DNA of 43,691 nucleotides from an uncultured Pseudomonadota bacterium (GCA_913061055.1 CAJXVA010000017.1:1-43691); one strand, 5' to 3'. Counted from the stretch's first letter, positions 8,526-17,401 are shown. Numbers and translations: made by a program. Notes: a model not told the origin generated them from the letters alone.

Positions 8526-10748
8526 TTACTTGCGACGCCGGACCAGGCCGAAGAGGCCGAACATCAGCATGCCGCCGAGCCAGCCGGAGCCATCGTCGTT
8601 TCCGGCTGAGCAGCCACAGCCGTCGTCTCCGGCTGCACCGGCGGTGTCGCCACCGCTGGACTCGTCGCCGTTGGAGTCATCGCCCGTCACGTTGGTCGGG
8701 TCGTTGGTCGGGTCCGTGGTTGGGTCGTCGGTCGTGCTACCCGGGTCACCGGAGCTGCTGTCACCCGACGCGTCGGTCGTGCTGCTTGCGCCGCTGGTCT
8801 CGCCGGGGCCAGTCGAGCTCGAGCCGCCGGTGATGGAAGGACCGGTGCTGCTCTCGCCGCCGGTCTCGGGACCGGTGCTGGTCTCTTCCGGCTCGGGGTC
8901 GGGCTCACCCGTGGTGGGCTCGGGGTTGAACGAACAGTCGTTGAATCCGCAGCACGGATCGAAGTTGATCTGCTCGATGATGGTGCCCAGCGCGGCCTCC
9001 AGCTCGGCCTGGTTGGCCGCGGTGAAGTAGTCGATGCTGCCGCCTGCACAGGGGATGCCCGTGCCGCCGGAGCCCCAGCAGGCCATGTTGCCAAGCTCGA
9101 GAGGCGCGAGCTGGTCGTCGTCACCGAAGCCAATCACGAACGTGGTCGTGTTGTCGTTGGCGACCATGTCGGTGAGTTCAGCGGACACCTGCTCGTCGGT
9201 GGACCAGCCGTTGAGGCTGTAGGCACCGTCGGTGATCAGGATGTTGAAGAACTGCGTGCTGGCGTCGACCGGGTACAAAGCGGGCGGCGTGAGGCGGTAG
9301 GCCTCCGCGTTGCTGTTGGCCAGGGCGAGACCCGTGTGGGTCGCGGTGGCCGAGCCCGTGCAGGCGTCGAGGTCGAACATGCCGGTGTTGCAGTCCGGCA
9401 TCGTGCTGTAGGTGTCCTGGTCGAAGCCGGGATAGCCAGCGCTTGCCGGGCCTTGCGGCGTCCAAATGATGGGAGGGCCGCCCCAGGGGTCGGCACAACC
9501 GGCACCACAGGTGGTGTTCGGATCGAGCGCCCAACCGAAGTTGTCCTCCATGCACGGACCGTAGTCGACGAGCAGCTGCTGGTCGTCCTCGGTACCGAAG
9601 GCGATGAGCCCAAGGTGCACAAGGTCCTCGACCGGCTGGTTGTTCACACCCGGGACGAGCACGTCGAAGATCGACGTTGCACCCGAGAGGGCTTCGCGCG
9701 CCTGGTCCCAACCGGTCATGCCCATCGCGCCCGAGACGTAGTTGTCCGGGTCGAGCGGGTTGCCCGTGTTGAGCATGGAGCTCGACGCGTCGAGGATGAC
9801 CATGATGCGCGGCAGTCCGCCGGTGCACTCGGGGATGATGACGGTGTCCTCGATGTCGTCGATGACGGTTTCGAGGGCCGGGACGAGCTCGCCCGCACCG
9901 GCGTCGATCGCTGCGAGGGTACCGCCGGCGTTGGCGAGATCGTCGCCGAAGCTTTCGCCGATCGCATCACCGAAGGCCACGACGTAGACCGGAACGTTGT
10001 CCGTACCGAAGAGGTCACCGCCGACCGGAACGGGGTCGAACGCAGCCTGCTCGCCAGCGTTGACCGGAGCCTGACCCACCTGGGTGGTCCACACGCCGTC
10101 CGTCATGAGCATGACGAAGTACGCCCGCTCGTCGTCGACCACGACGTCTCCGGGGTGGTCGATGCGGGTCTGCGCGATGTAGTCGCGCGACGCCTGCAGA
10201 GCGCCTTGGGTCCACGTGCCGATTCCGGCGCAGTTGAGGCCCACGCACAGGGGCGGCTCGACGGCGTTGAGGAAGCTGACGATGTTCTCGCCGTTGCACT
10301 CGAAGTACCCGGTGGGATCGGCGTCCTGGTCGTACCAACCCACATCGAGCGACTGGCCGTCGATGATCCCGGAAGGATCGGTCTGTCCGGCGACGGTGAT
10401 GACCGTGCCGTCCGCCTTGGGATCGGGGTCGTGACCGAAGCGCATCAGGCCCAGGTGCATCGACTCATCGAAGAATCCGTTGTCGGTCGTGATGACGTTC
10501 TCGATCGCCTCGACGGCAGCTTCCCACCGGGTCTGACCGGGCTGGAAGTCGTCGTTCATCGACGACGAGTAGTCGAGCACGATGAGCAGGTTCGGCTTTT
10601 TGAACGAACACGCTTCGTCGCCGACACAGTCGGCACCCGCTTGTGCCGGTTTTTCGGAACCGCCAACGAACGCGAGTCCCAAACCCGCCAAGAGCCCCGC
10701 TTGGACGCCAAGCCGCTTCCAAGAGCCAAACAATGCAAGTCGATTCAT
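8526..10748 (-). CDS. Two-VWA-domain surface protein with MYXO-CTERM-like tail
   Basis: A 740-aa exported protein. The Sec signal peptide begins MNRLALFGSWKRLG. Two von Willebrand factor A domains follow, each with an intact MIDAS DxSxS: LIVLDYSSSMND (first) and MVILDASSSM (second). Both are rich in Cys, suggesting disulfides. A spacer of about 110 residues made of Thr/Ser/Gly/Glu/Asp/Pro with DPTTDPTNDPTN repeats leads to the C-terminus: GCGCS, a hydrophobic helix (GWLGGMLMFGLFGLV) and RRRK. That is the layout of MYXO-CTERM tails, which are cleaved by myxosortase for surface anchoring. The start at 10748 is supported by AAGAAGG (10755-10761 on the complementary strand) and the signal peptide; the frame stays open upstream but without a protein-like start. 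Metal-dependent adhesion is inferred. Confidence 0.85.
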   Translation of the reverse strand: MNRLALFGSWKRLGVQAGLLAGLGLAFVGGSEKPAQAGADCVGDEACSFKKPNLLIVLDYSSSMNDDFQPGQTRWEAAVEAIENVITTDNGFFDESMHLGLMRFGHDPDPKADGTVITVAGQTDPSGIIDGQSLDVGWYDQDADPTGYFECNGENIVSFLNAVEPPLCVGLNCAGIGTWTQGALQASRDYIAQTRIDHPGDVVVDDERAYFVMLMTDGVWTTQVGQAPVNAGEQAAFDPVPVGGDLFGTDNVPVYVVAFGDAIGESFGDDLANAGGTLAAIDAGAGELVPALETVIDDIEDTVIIPECTGGLPRIMVILDASSSMLNTGNPLDPDNYVSGAMGMTGWDQAREALSGATSIFDVLVPGVNNQPVEDLVHLGLIAFGTEDDQQLLVDYGPCMEDNFGWALDPNTTCGAGCADPWGGPPIIWTPQGPASAGYPGFDQDTYSTMPDCNTGMFDLDACTGSATATHTGLALANSNAEAYRLTPPALYPVDASTQFFNILITDGAYSLNGWSTDEQVSAELTDMVANDNTTTFVIGFGDDDQLAPLELGNMACWGSGGTGIPCAGGSIDYFTAANQAELEAALGTIIEQINFDPCCGFNDCSFNPEPTTGEPDPEPEETSTGPETGGESSTGPSITGGSSSTGPGETSGASSTTDASGDSSSGDPGSTTDDPTTDPTNDPTNVTGDDSNGDESSGGDTAGAAGDDGCGCSAGNDDGSGWLGGMLMFGLFGLVRRRK
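8694..8729. repeat. Three 12-bp tandem repeats coding DPTN/DPT spacer
   Basis: Three consecutive 12-bp units (GGTCGGGTCGTT and variants) encode the acidic DPT-type spacer of the VWA protein on the minus strand. A near-identical array encodes the spacer of an unrelated lipoprotein at 21046-21081. Such arrays can change length by slippage. Confidence 0.7.
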
Positions 10749-11015
10749 GTCGTACCTTCTTCTGAGACGCCGGGTCGCGAGACCCTTGGTGCACCACCGC
10801 TGGCTGCACCACAGTGGTGAGTTGGAACCCTGCTCTATTCCCCCGAAGGCAGGCGTTCGGCCGGTTTGAGGACGGTACGCTGCCCGAGCGAGAGGCGTCA
10901 ACAGACGGACCGGCGGTCGCTGGCGCGCGAGTCCGCGAGGAGGTGAGGCAGCGCACCCCATCCGGCGCGGAGTCCCGGATTTGTAGCCGGGAGCGACACG
11001 GGGTGTACTCCGGCC
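10749..11015. promoter_or_regulatory. Divergent intergenic region VWA protein / M28 peptidase
   Basis: A 267-bp region between two divergently transcribed surface-protein genes. It holds a 13-bp dyad CACCACAGTGGTG (10807-10819), two direct copies of TGCACCAC (10790 and 10805), and a hairpin TCCCGG/CCGGGA (10973-10992) 24 bp before the peptidase start. No convincing -35/-10 pair was recognised. The dyad is a candidate operator. Confidence 0.35.
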
Positions 11016-12920
11016 ATGCGACTGGGCCCAGCGATTCTCGCCATGTTCGTGCTGACGGCGTGCCGAACCACGGGGCCTACACCGGCCGACCCTGGCGGCG
11101 CAGCCTCCGGCGAACCCCCGGCGGCGGTCGAGGCCTCGCAGATGATGGCCACGATCGAAGCCCTCGCCTCCGATGAGCTGGGGGGCCGCTACAGCCTGCA
11201 CCCGGATATCGACCGCGCGGCATCGGTCGTCATCGAAAAACTCACAGCGGCTGGTGTTCAGCCGGTGGGTGAGGATTTCCGCCACCGCTTCGGTATCGCC
11301 ATCGGCGCCGATCTCGTCACACCTCCCACGCTCAGCATCGCGCACAAGGGCAAGACCGCGCTTGCGGCCCAGGGGTCGTTTGGGCCCATGCCCGGAAGCG
11401 CGAGCGCGAGCGTGACCGCGCCGGTCGTTTTTGCTGGGTACGCAGCGGTGGCGAATGACGCGTCGGCGTACGACGACCTGGCCGGCATCGATCTCTCGGG
11501 GAAGATCGCGGTCGTCTTGCTGGATGCCCCGAGACGCCCCGACAGCAGCGCGCTGTACAGCCGGGTGCGTTCGATCGGCGACCGGTTCGAGACGCAAGCA
11601 AGACCGCTGCGCGAGGCCAGCGACACCGCCGCCCTCTCCAAGCTGCAGGCCCAGACCCGCAAGGAACTCACCGCGCTGGTCGAACCCTTCCTCGGCGGAG
11701 CTGCGCTCCCGGGGCACCTCACCGCCGTTCCCGATGACCCCGCGGGCCCGCTGGACTCCGACGCATTCGCCTCGATGTTGTTCGCCCCCAATGCGGACGC
11801 CGACGGGCCTTCGTTTCCGTTCTCGGCGGGGAGGCTTCGCAACAAGATCGCTCGGCTCGTCGACGCCGGGGCCGTCGGGGTGATCGCGGTTCGAGGACCG
11901 CGAAGTTTCGTCGACGAGGTTGACCGTGACGCCGACGCTCTGCCCGACCTCACGACGACGCGGCCCTCTCGAGATGCGGGTGTTCCGGTCGTTCAGATGA
12001 AGTGGCGCGACGCGGACGCACTCCTCAAGCTGCGCGGTCGCAAGCTCTCGTCACTTCAAGGACAGATCGAGCGCAACCTCGAGCCCGCCTCCGGGGATAT
12101 GAAAGCCGAGGCGACGATCGTCGTCGAGCTGCAGAGCCGCGAGGTTGAAGCACCCAACGTCTTGGGACAGATCGTGGGCAGCAAGCCCGACGAGTTTGTG
12201 ATCCTCGGGGCGCACTACGATCACATCGGCACCGACGAGGATGGGCGCGGACACTGCCGAGCCACCGTCGACGGCGTGTCGAAGGACATCGTTTGCAACG
12301 GGGCCGACGACAACGCGAGCGGCACCGCGGTCGTGTTGGAGGTCGCCCGCGTGCTGGCGTCCCGGCCGACGCCTCCGGAGCGAACCGTGGTGTTTGCCCT
12401 GTTCGCCGGGGAGGAGCTTGGGCTGTTGGGCTCCCGCGCGCTGGCTGCCAGCCCGCCAGACGCCGCGCCCTGGAAGGACGGGACGCCGGTCGCGATGATC
12501 AACATCGACATGGTCGGACGGCTTCGGCCCGATCCGGGTCTGCTGGTGGGCGGTGTTGGTTCCAGTCCGCAGTGGATGTCGTTGTTCGAGACCGCGGGGT
12601 GGGATGGGATGCCGATCACCTTCGACCGGTCTGTGACGACCCGGAGCGACCACGCGGCGTTTTATAAACTGGGCATGCCGGTGATCTTCATGTTCACCGG
12701 AGTGCACGGGGACTATCACGCACCCGGGGACGAGGCGGACGAGATCGATCCTGCGGGGTTGGGCAAGGTCGCCGGGATTACGCTGGGTGTGATCGAGCAG
12801 ATCGCCGGGGGCTCGAAGATCGAGTTCGCCGAGCCGGCGACGCCGCAGGAGGGTTTGGTGCCGGCGCTGCCTGGGGATGTGGAGGCGATGATCGAGCGGC
12901 GGGTTGGGTACGAGGGGTGA
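11016..12920 (+). CDS. M28-family zinc aminopeptidase lipoprotein with PA domain
   Basis: A 634-aa exopeptidase expected to act in the cell envelope. The signal peptide ends in lipobox LTAC (Cys16). An N-terminal region is followed by a protease-associated segment (VVFAGYAAVANDASAYDDL) and a large insert. The M28 catalytic core carries all zinc ligands: GAHYDHIG (His, Asp), GADDNASGTA (bridging Asp), FAGEELGLLGS (catalytic Glu and Glu ligand), INIDMVGR (Asp) and GDYHAPGD (His). SDHAAFYKLGMPVIF matches the family's closing block. The insert between the PA region and the catalytic core makes it longer than simple M28 aminopeptidases. It is divergent from the VWA gene and convergent with the next gene. 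Substrate specificity cannot be read from sequence. Confidence 0.92.
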   Translation: MRLGPAILAMFVLTACRTTGPTPADPGGAASGEPPAAVEASQMMATIEALASDELGGRYSLHPDIDRAASVVIEKLTAAGVQPVGEDFRHRFGIAIGADLVTPPTLSIAHKGKTALAAQGSFGPMPGSASASVTAPVVFAGYAAVANDASAYDDLAGIDLSGKIAVVLLDAPRRPDSSALYSRVRSIGDRFETQARPLREASDTAALSKLQAQTRKELTALVEPFLGGAALPGHLTAVPDDPAGPLDSDAFASMLFAPNADADGPSFPFSAGRLRNKIARLVDAGAVGVIAVRGPRSFVDEVDRDADALPDLTTTRPSRDAGVPVVQMKWRDADALLKLRGRKLSSLQGQIERNLEPASGDMKAEATIVVELQSREVEAPNVLGQIVGSKPDEFVILGAHYDHIGTDEDGRGHCRATVDGVSKDIVCNGADDNASGTAVVLEVARVLASRPTPPERTVVFALFAGEELGLLGSRALAASPPDAAPWKDGTPVAMINIDMVGRLRPDPGLLVGGVGSSPQWMSLFETAGWDGMPITFDRSVTTRSDHAAFYKLGMPVIFMFTGVHGDYHAPGDEADEIDPAGLGKVAGITLGVIEQIAGGSKIEFAEPATPQEGLVPALPGDVEAMIERRVGYEG

Positions 12921-12941
12921 GCCAGCCTGCGCTGGGCAGGG

Positions 12942-12958
12942 TGCTCGCGGTACGAGCA
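12942..12958. terminator. Hairpin between convergent genes
   Basis: TGCTCG/CGAGCA stem with a 5-nt loop, in the 113 bp between the convergent stops of the M28 peptidase (12920) and the HExxH lipoprotein (13034). A second small stem, CCAGC/GCTGG, lies at 12922-12935. No U-tract is present, so the terminator call is tentative. Confidence 0.35.
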
Positions 12959-13033
12959 GGGGCGACCCACCCGGAACGTCGGCTCGGCGAGCGCGTCGCA
13001 CTGTCCGAGGTTCGTGGTGTCCCATTGCCGGGG

Positions 13034-14188
13034 CTACTCTATGGCGACCATCGTGATGGAGACCTCCCCGACGGTGTCGGGCTCGCTACGGACTCTGCCG
13101 ACCCAAGTGCAGTCACCGAACACGAACTCGGCGGTTGTACCGAGCTCGATCCGCTTGACGTCGGTCTCCTCCGTGCGCGGAGTGGACGTGAGGCATGAGC
13201 TGTCGGCGCGGTAGAACACGAGCTCGCTCCCCGGCGGGCCCGATGCGGTGATCCGAACCGACGTGGGTACGTCGAACGGGAAACAGTGCAACCGCTGCTC
13301 CGTGGTCACGACGTCGTCGAGGAGAGCGTAAGGCCCGAACGTCGTCGGCGAGTCGGTGCACGAAACGGTATCCTCGATCTGCAGCGGCTCGCCGACCTCC
13401 AGCTGGTGTGTTCGCTCGGGGCGGCAACGCGGGACCTCCGAGTAGTAGTGCTGGGCCTCGCTTGCCCAGCGCTCCTCCAGGACCTCCTTGCCCATGCCTG
13501 TGGCACCTTCGATGCGCTCCCAGTTGCTGGCCGCACCGTATTCGCGGTTGAGATCAGGGTCGTTGACCAAGCGGAGAAAGTCCTCGTGCGGGAGTGTCTC
13601 GTGTAGCCAGCCCGTAAACGTCGCTGCGACGCCGACCGTCGCGGTGTGCGGATCGTCGGGCAGCGTCGCCCCTTCTGGGATCCTGTAGGAGATCCCGCCT
13701 CCGTTCCCGTTGAACTCTCCGCCGTCGTAGAGCTTGGCAACCCCTTCGTCGATCAGACTGGGCAGCACGAGTCCGTTGGAAAACCGAACCGCGTGGACGA
13801 GTTCGTGACCGAGGTTATAGCCTCTTGCGTAGACAGTCACATCTCCGTTTCGGCGGGAGGCAATTCCACCAATCGGGTAATCGTAGTTCTCCTGCTGTTC
13901 GTCGACGTAGCTCTGGCCGAGGTAGATGTCGATCTTCGGACCAGGCTCGAGCTCGAACCAGTCGGCCGTGACCTCGATTCGTTCGTCAACGTACGTCTCC
14001 AGACCCGCGCACACCCCATGCTCTCCCTGGATCCGAGCATGGCGAGTCTCGACCCAGGGCGAGTCCTCGGAGCACCCGGCGCCGAGGACTCCGCAGAACG
14101 TGATCCAGTAGACGCCGTGCCGGACAGCCGGCGCAATGCGGCCCGTTGGATGGGCGGGAGATACCGAGAACGCGGGGTCGGTCTTCAT
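13034..14188 (-). CDS. Putative gluzincin-type metallopeptidase lipoprotein
   Basis: A 384-aa lipoprotein with a long N-region before the lipobox LGAGC (Cys39). The central part has GHELVHAVRF (H128-E129...H132) and 16 residues later LIDEGVAKLY (E148). This HExxH plus downstream Glu arrangement fits a gluzincin-type zinc peptidase active site, although the rest of the protein does not match a family I can name. Six to eight Cys residues in the C-terminal half (for example RCRPER, SCTDSP, HCFPF, SCLTS, DCTW) suggest a disulfide-stabilised C-terminal domain. The ATG at 14188 is used because later in-frame codons that would shorten the leader are not starts. It is the third minus-strand gene after a decayed gene pair, separated by 122 bp. 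Confidence 0.7.
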   Translation of the reverse strand: MKTDPAFSVSPAHPTGRIAPAVRHGVYWITFCGVLGAGCSEDSPWVETRHARIQGEHGVCAGLETYVDERIEVTADWFELEPGPKIDIYLGQSYVDEQQENYDYPIGGIASRRNGDVTVYARGYNLGHELVHAVRFSNGLVLPSLIDEGVAKLYDGGEFNGNGGGISYRIPEGATLPDDPHTATVGVAATFTGWLHETLPHEDFLRLVNDPDLNREYGAASNWERIEGATGMGKEVLEERWASEAQHYYSEVPRCRPERTHQLEVGEPLQIEDTVSCTDSPTTFGPYALLDDVVTTEQRLHCFPFDVPTSVRITASGPPGSELVFYRADSSCLTSTPRTEETDVKRIELGTTAEFVFGDCTWVGRVRSEPDTVGEVSITMVAIE

Positions 14189-14310
14189 GGCTCGCAGCGG
14201 CGACGATAGTCCAACGAAGTGTAGCCGTGCCGGCTCGTAGCGTCAGAGTTCCAGACGGGCAATGGCGGAGTGTGCAGAACAGCGGACGACACGCCGCCCA
14301 ATCCGGGGCC

Positions 14311-14463
14311 TCAAGTCTTCGGCAAGCACTTGCCAAAGGAGTCAGCAGAGGCCTTTTTCAACGAGCGCACCAGCGGGCGCAGCAAACGGCCAACTCGCTG
14401 CATATTCCAATCCTCGGCGTTCTCCTCGTCGGACAAAGAAAGATCCACCCACACCACGAACAC
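14311..14463 (-). pseudogene. In-frame continuation of the small lipoprotein gene after TAG
   Basis: Fifty sense codons follow the amber stop in the same frame, ending at TGA 14311-14313. The translation looks like genuine protein, with acidic, aromatic and basic segments such as DEENAEDWNMQRVGRLL then PLVRSLKKASADSFGKC. No Met or GTG start with a Shine-Dalgarno opens it separately. It is best read as the C-terminal quarter of the same gene (185 codons in all). Confidence 0.6.
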
Positions 14464-14865
14464 CTAGCCATCTTCTTTCGATGGGACGAAGATATCCGCG
14501 ATGACGTTCGGCGTCCCAAGCCACCAAGCTGGATAGCCGGTGCCACCAATCTCGATTCGCGCGGCGTGGGTTCTTGGCAACGCGTAATCGTCTGCGTACT
14601 GCGGCAACCGACCCGCCATGACATCATCCGCGAGGCTTTCGGCGCTTTCCGCCCAGTGAACATGCACCGTTGCGTACCTCATTCGACTTGAGTGGATGAT
14701 GACGACTTCGCCCGCGTCAACTGAGGCCCAGCCTTTGCCAATACGACTGAGTTCGCAGCCTTCGATGTCCTCGATGACACCACGCCTCTCTGAGGGCGTC
14801 GAGGCTGAGCAACCTGCGAGCAGCACCACCCAAAGAACGGTCACCTGCGTCCATGGGCATCTCAC
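14464..14865 (-). CDS. Small lipoprotein, probably nonsense-truncated
   Basis: A 133-aa product starting at GTG 14865. The signal peptide runs through VTVLWVVLLAGC (lipobox LLAGC). The body has two Trp-rich motifs, GTGYPAWWLG and HVHWAESAESL, and no recognised domain. Translation ends at TAG (14464-14466), but the same frame continues for 50 further codons of coding character to TGA at 14311, so this is likely a gene with a nonsense mutation or a read-through stop. The GTG start overlaps by one base the TAG stop of an upstream reading frame (TAGTG), indicating former translational coupling. Its function is unknown. Confidence 0.6.
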   Translation of the reverse strand: MRCPWTQVTVLWVVLLAGCSASTPSERRGVIEDIEGCELSRIGKGWASVDAGEVVIIHSSRMRYATVHVHWAESAESLADDVMAGRLPQYADDYALPRTHAARIEIGGTGYPAWWLGTPNVIADIFVPSKEDG

Positions 14866-15044
14866 TACGCCGCAGTCTCCCCGGCCGCCGTCGCCTCGTC
14901 CACCCACAGGTGGCCATCGTAGCGCCAGCTCGCCGAGCCGGTCACGCCGCCTGTGAGCGCTTCGCCGGTGAGCAGATCACCGTCGTAGGTGAAGGTCAGC
15001 GTATTCGTCGCCAGGCACAGTGCCCAGGTGCATGTCGTGACAAG
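14865..15044 (-). pseudogene. 3' remnant of an unrecognised gene without a start
   Basis: Sixty codons with strong G/C third positions end in TAG (14865-14867), whose last base is the first base of the next gene's GTG start. The peptide is protein-like (TCTWALCLATNTLTFTYDG..., then SWRYDGHLWVDEA), with two YDG-aromatic motifs. Upstream the frame turns into unstructured sequence and meets the divergent gene starting at 15086; no start codon was found. It is interpreted as the surviving end of a gene whose 5' part was lost when the neighbouring plus-strand gene arrived. Its family is unknown. Confidence 0.5.
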
Positions 15045-15085
15045 TCCGCGTTGCCTCGGCGTTCGTTCGAGACTACGGTCGATCC

Positions 15086-17338
15086 ATGACGCTCAGGATG
15101 CGCACGTTGTTCGCCACGCTCTGTGTTGGGCCGGGGGCTGCATCCTGCGGAGACGACCTAGCCGGAGCTGAAGTGTCCGGAGAAACGGACAGTGGCCCGC
15201 AGGCCGAGTCTTCGACCGGAACGTCGACCTCGGACTCAACCTCGGACTCAACCTCCGGTGGAGGCGAGAGCACAGGCGTCGAAGCTGGGCCCGAGTGCGG
15301 CAACGGCTTTCTCGAAGCCGACGAAGACTGTGACGACGGCAACCGCGTCGACGACGACGGCTGCTCAAAGTTCTGCGTGAGCGAGTTCTGCGGCGACGGA
15401 GTCACGCAGGTGAACGAAGCCTGCGACCTTGGGCCCGACAACGCGGATGACTCCACCTGCACCTCTTCGTGTCAGAAGAACATCTGCGGTGATGGGCTGC
15501 GCGGTCCTGCTGAAGGATGCGACGACGGCAACACGGACAACGACGATGGCTGCGGGGCGGACTGCACGCTCGAGACCTGTGGCAACGGCGAGCTCGAGAC
15601 CGGTGAGGTGTGTGACGACGGCAACCGCGACGAAGACGATGGCTGCACATCTCTTTGTGCTCCTCCGGTCTGCGGAGATGGTGTCGTCAGCCCTGCCGAA
15701 GGCGAGAACTGCGACGACGGCAACCCGGACAACGACGATGGATGTCCGAACGACTGCACCGAGGCCATCTGCGGAGACGGTGAAATCGAGGGCGCCGAGA
15801 CCTGCGACGAGGCAGAACTCAACGGCGATGGCGTCTCGCTGTGCAGCGACGACTGCACGCTCAACGTCTGCGGCGACGGATACCTCGTCCCCCAACTCGA
15901 GGCATGCGACGACGGGGACGCAACGGGCGATGGAGTCAGCCTGTGCACGCCGCAGTGCACGCTCAACGTCTGTGGCGATGGCTACCAACACCTCAGCACC
16001 GAAGCGTGCGACGCCGGAGAGGACAACGGCTTCGTGCCCTGCTCGACCACAACCTGCGCCGTCGTCCCCGAGGTCACCCAGGTCGCCTACAGTCAGTTTT
16101 CCGCGTGCGCCGTCTATTCCGATGGCGCCGTTCGCTGTTGGGGGTCGAACGGCTCCGGACGCCTTGCCATTGTCGGCCTGGCCGAGAGCGAGTGGATCGG
16201 CGACGCGCCCGGTGAGATGCCCCCACCGCAGGCGGAGCTCGGAGGACCCGTGCAAAGCGTCGCGACCGGAGAGTACGGAGGTGATAGCTGGTGCGCCTTG
16301 CGGTTCGATGGGTCCGTCGTTTGCTGGGGCTACGGGCGAGCCTCGACCTCGATTAGCGTCGCGTTTTACTCCGGGCTACTGGGCCCTTTCTCGGACGACC
16401 AGCTCGCCGAGGACCCCATCCCAAATGTCGGAGATGACCCCGGTGAACTGCCTCCGACGCCGATTCCGCTTGGCATCGTGGCGACGGACATCTCGGTCGG
16501 GGACACGAGCGCTTGTGCCGTCAGCAACACCGGTACCCTCCACTGCTGGGGCTATACGAGGTCCGAGATCTTCGACGTTCCGTGGCCCACCCTTGGATAC
16601 GGAACGCTCACGCACCGAGCAACATCCAGCGAGTTCCCTCCTCCCCCAGTGAACCTGGGTGCCGAAGTCGTCACTGTCAACCATGACTCCGGACGCACAT
16701 GCACGCTTGGAGAGGATGGTCTAGTCCGATGCTTTGGTGCGTCCATATCCGGAATTCTAGGGCAGGCGGGCATGGGGCCCGCCGCAATGGGAAGCGACAT
16801 CTCGCCTCCACCCCCCGTCGAGCTTGGCGGTACGGTTGTCGAGATAGGCACCGCCCGAAACTCCCTGTGCGCCCGACTAGAGGATGGAACCGGCCGCTGC
16901 TTCGGGTGGAATAGCCACGCAACACTGGGCACTGGCTCCGAAGAACATGTCGGGGACCAATCGGACGAGATGCCACCGGCCCCGATTGACCTGGGCCCCA
17001 CGCCGATCGCCAAGCTCGTCGGAGGCTCACCCATGGCCTGCGCCTTGTTCGAAAACGGTGCTGTCCGCTGCTGGGGCGGTCAGGCGCGGACCTACGGCTA
17101 CGAGCAACCGAACGAGGTCTACGGCGACGAGCCAGGCGAGATGCCTCCTCCCGAAATCAACCTAGACGCTCTCGCAGTCGACCTCTTCACAGGCCCGCGA
17201 GGGCGAGCCTGTGTCATCTACGAGGACCGAAGCGTGGCGTGCTGGGGCGCAAACATGCTCGGCCTTGGGGTCGGGGGCTACCACCTCGGGGACAACCCCG
17301 GCGAAATGCCTCCGCCACGGCTGCGCCTGTACGAATAG
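15086..17338 (+). CDS. Cys-rich DUF4215-repeat plus RCC1-like repeat lipoprotein
   Basis: A 750-aa surface protein. The signal peptide ends in GAASC (lipid Cys). A Ser/Thr/Asp spacer (about residues 30-65) includes a duplicated 12-bp unit coding TSDS. About eight Myxococcus cysteine-rich (DUF4215-type) repeats follow (about 70-325), recognisable by CGDG...E.CDDGN..DDDGC...C. The remainder has about six RCC1/BNR-like blades, each with CAV/CAL-x-x-x-G-x-V-x-CWG; most are followed by a proline-rich GEMPPP-type linker. Such combinations occur on myxobacterial cell surfaces and are presumed binding proteins; no catalytic motif is seen. The ATG at 15086 directly starts the signal peptide. Confidence 0.85.
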   Translation: MTLRMRTLFATLCVGPGAASCGDDLAGAEVSGETDSGPQAESSTGTSTSDSTSDSTSGGGESTGVEAGPECGNGFLEADEDCDDGNRVDDDGCSKFCVSEFCGDGVTQVNEACDLGPDNADDSTCTSSCQKNICGDGLRGPAEGCDDGNTDNDDGCGADCTLETCGNGELETGEVCDDGNRDEDDGCTSLCAPPVCGDGVVSPAEGENCDDGNPDNDDGCPNDCTEAICGDGEIEGAETCDEAELNGDGVSLCSDDCTLNVCGDGYLVPQLEACDDGDATGDGVSLCTPQCTLNVCGDGYQHLSTEACDAGEDNGFVPCSTTTCAVVPEVTQVAYSQFSACAVYSDGAVRCWGSNGSGRLAIVGLAESEWIGDAPGEMPPPQAELGGPVQSVATGEYGGDSWCALRFDGSVVCWGYGRASTSISVAFYSGLLGPFSDDQLAEDPIPNVGDDPGELPPTPIPLGIVATDISVGDTSACAVSNTGTLHCWGYTRSEIFDVPWPTLGYGTLTHRATSSEFPPPPVNLGAEVVTVNHDSGRTCTLGEDGLVRCFGASISGILGQAGMGPAAMGSDISPPPPVELGGTVVEIGTARNSLCARLEDGTGRCFGWNSHATLGTGSEEHVGDQSDEMPPAPIDLGPTPIAKLVGGSPMACALFENGAVRCWGGQARTYGYEQPNEVYGDEPGEMPPPEINLDALAVDLFTGPRGRACVIYEDRSVACWGANMLGLGVGGYHLGDNPGEMPPPRLRLYE
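15229..15252 (+). repeat. Two exact 12-bp tandem repeats in a lipoprotein spacer
   Basis: CTCGGACTCAAC is repeated head to tail and codes the Ser/Thr/Asp spacer behind the lipid anchor of the DUF4215 protein. Confidence 0.7.
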
Positions 17339-17387
17339 AACTGCGGTGTCGCTGCCGAGCTCGACCCGCTTCGCCGAGCATCACCTT

Positions 17388-17401
17388 CGGTCACGTGACC
17401 G
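17388..17401. promoter_or_regulatory. 14-bp perfect palindrome
   Basis: CGGTCACGTGACCG reads the same on both strands. It lies 50 bp after the stop of the RCC1-type gene and just before the C2 gene remnant, 136 bp upstream of the kinase start. It could be an operator for a dimeric regulator or a short terminator stem (CGGTC/GACCG with ACGT loop). Confidence 0.35.

Noticed and set aside
14464..14466. Pyrrolysine at the in-frame TAG
   Set aside because: Pyrrolysine is confined to methylamine users and a few other lineages; no supporting genes are seen. A nonsense mutation or read error is simpler.
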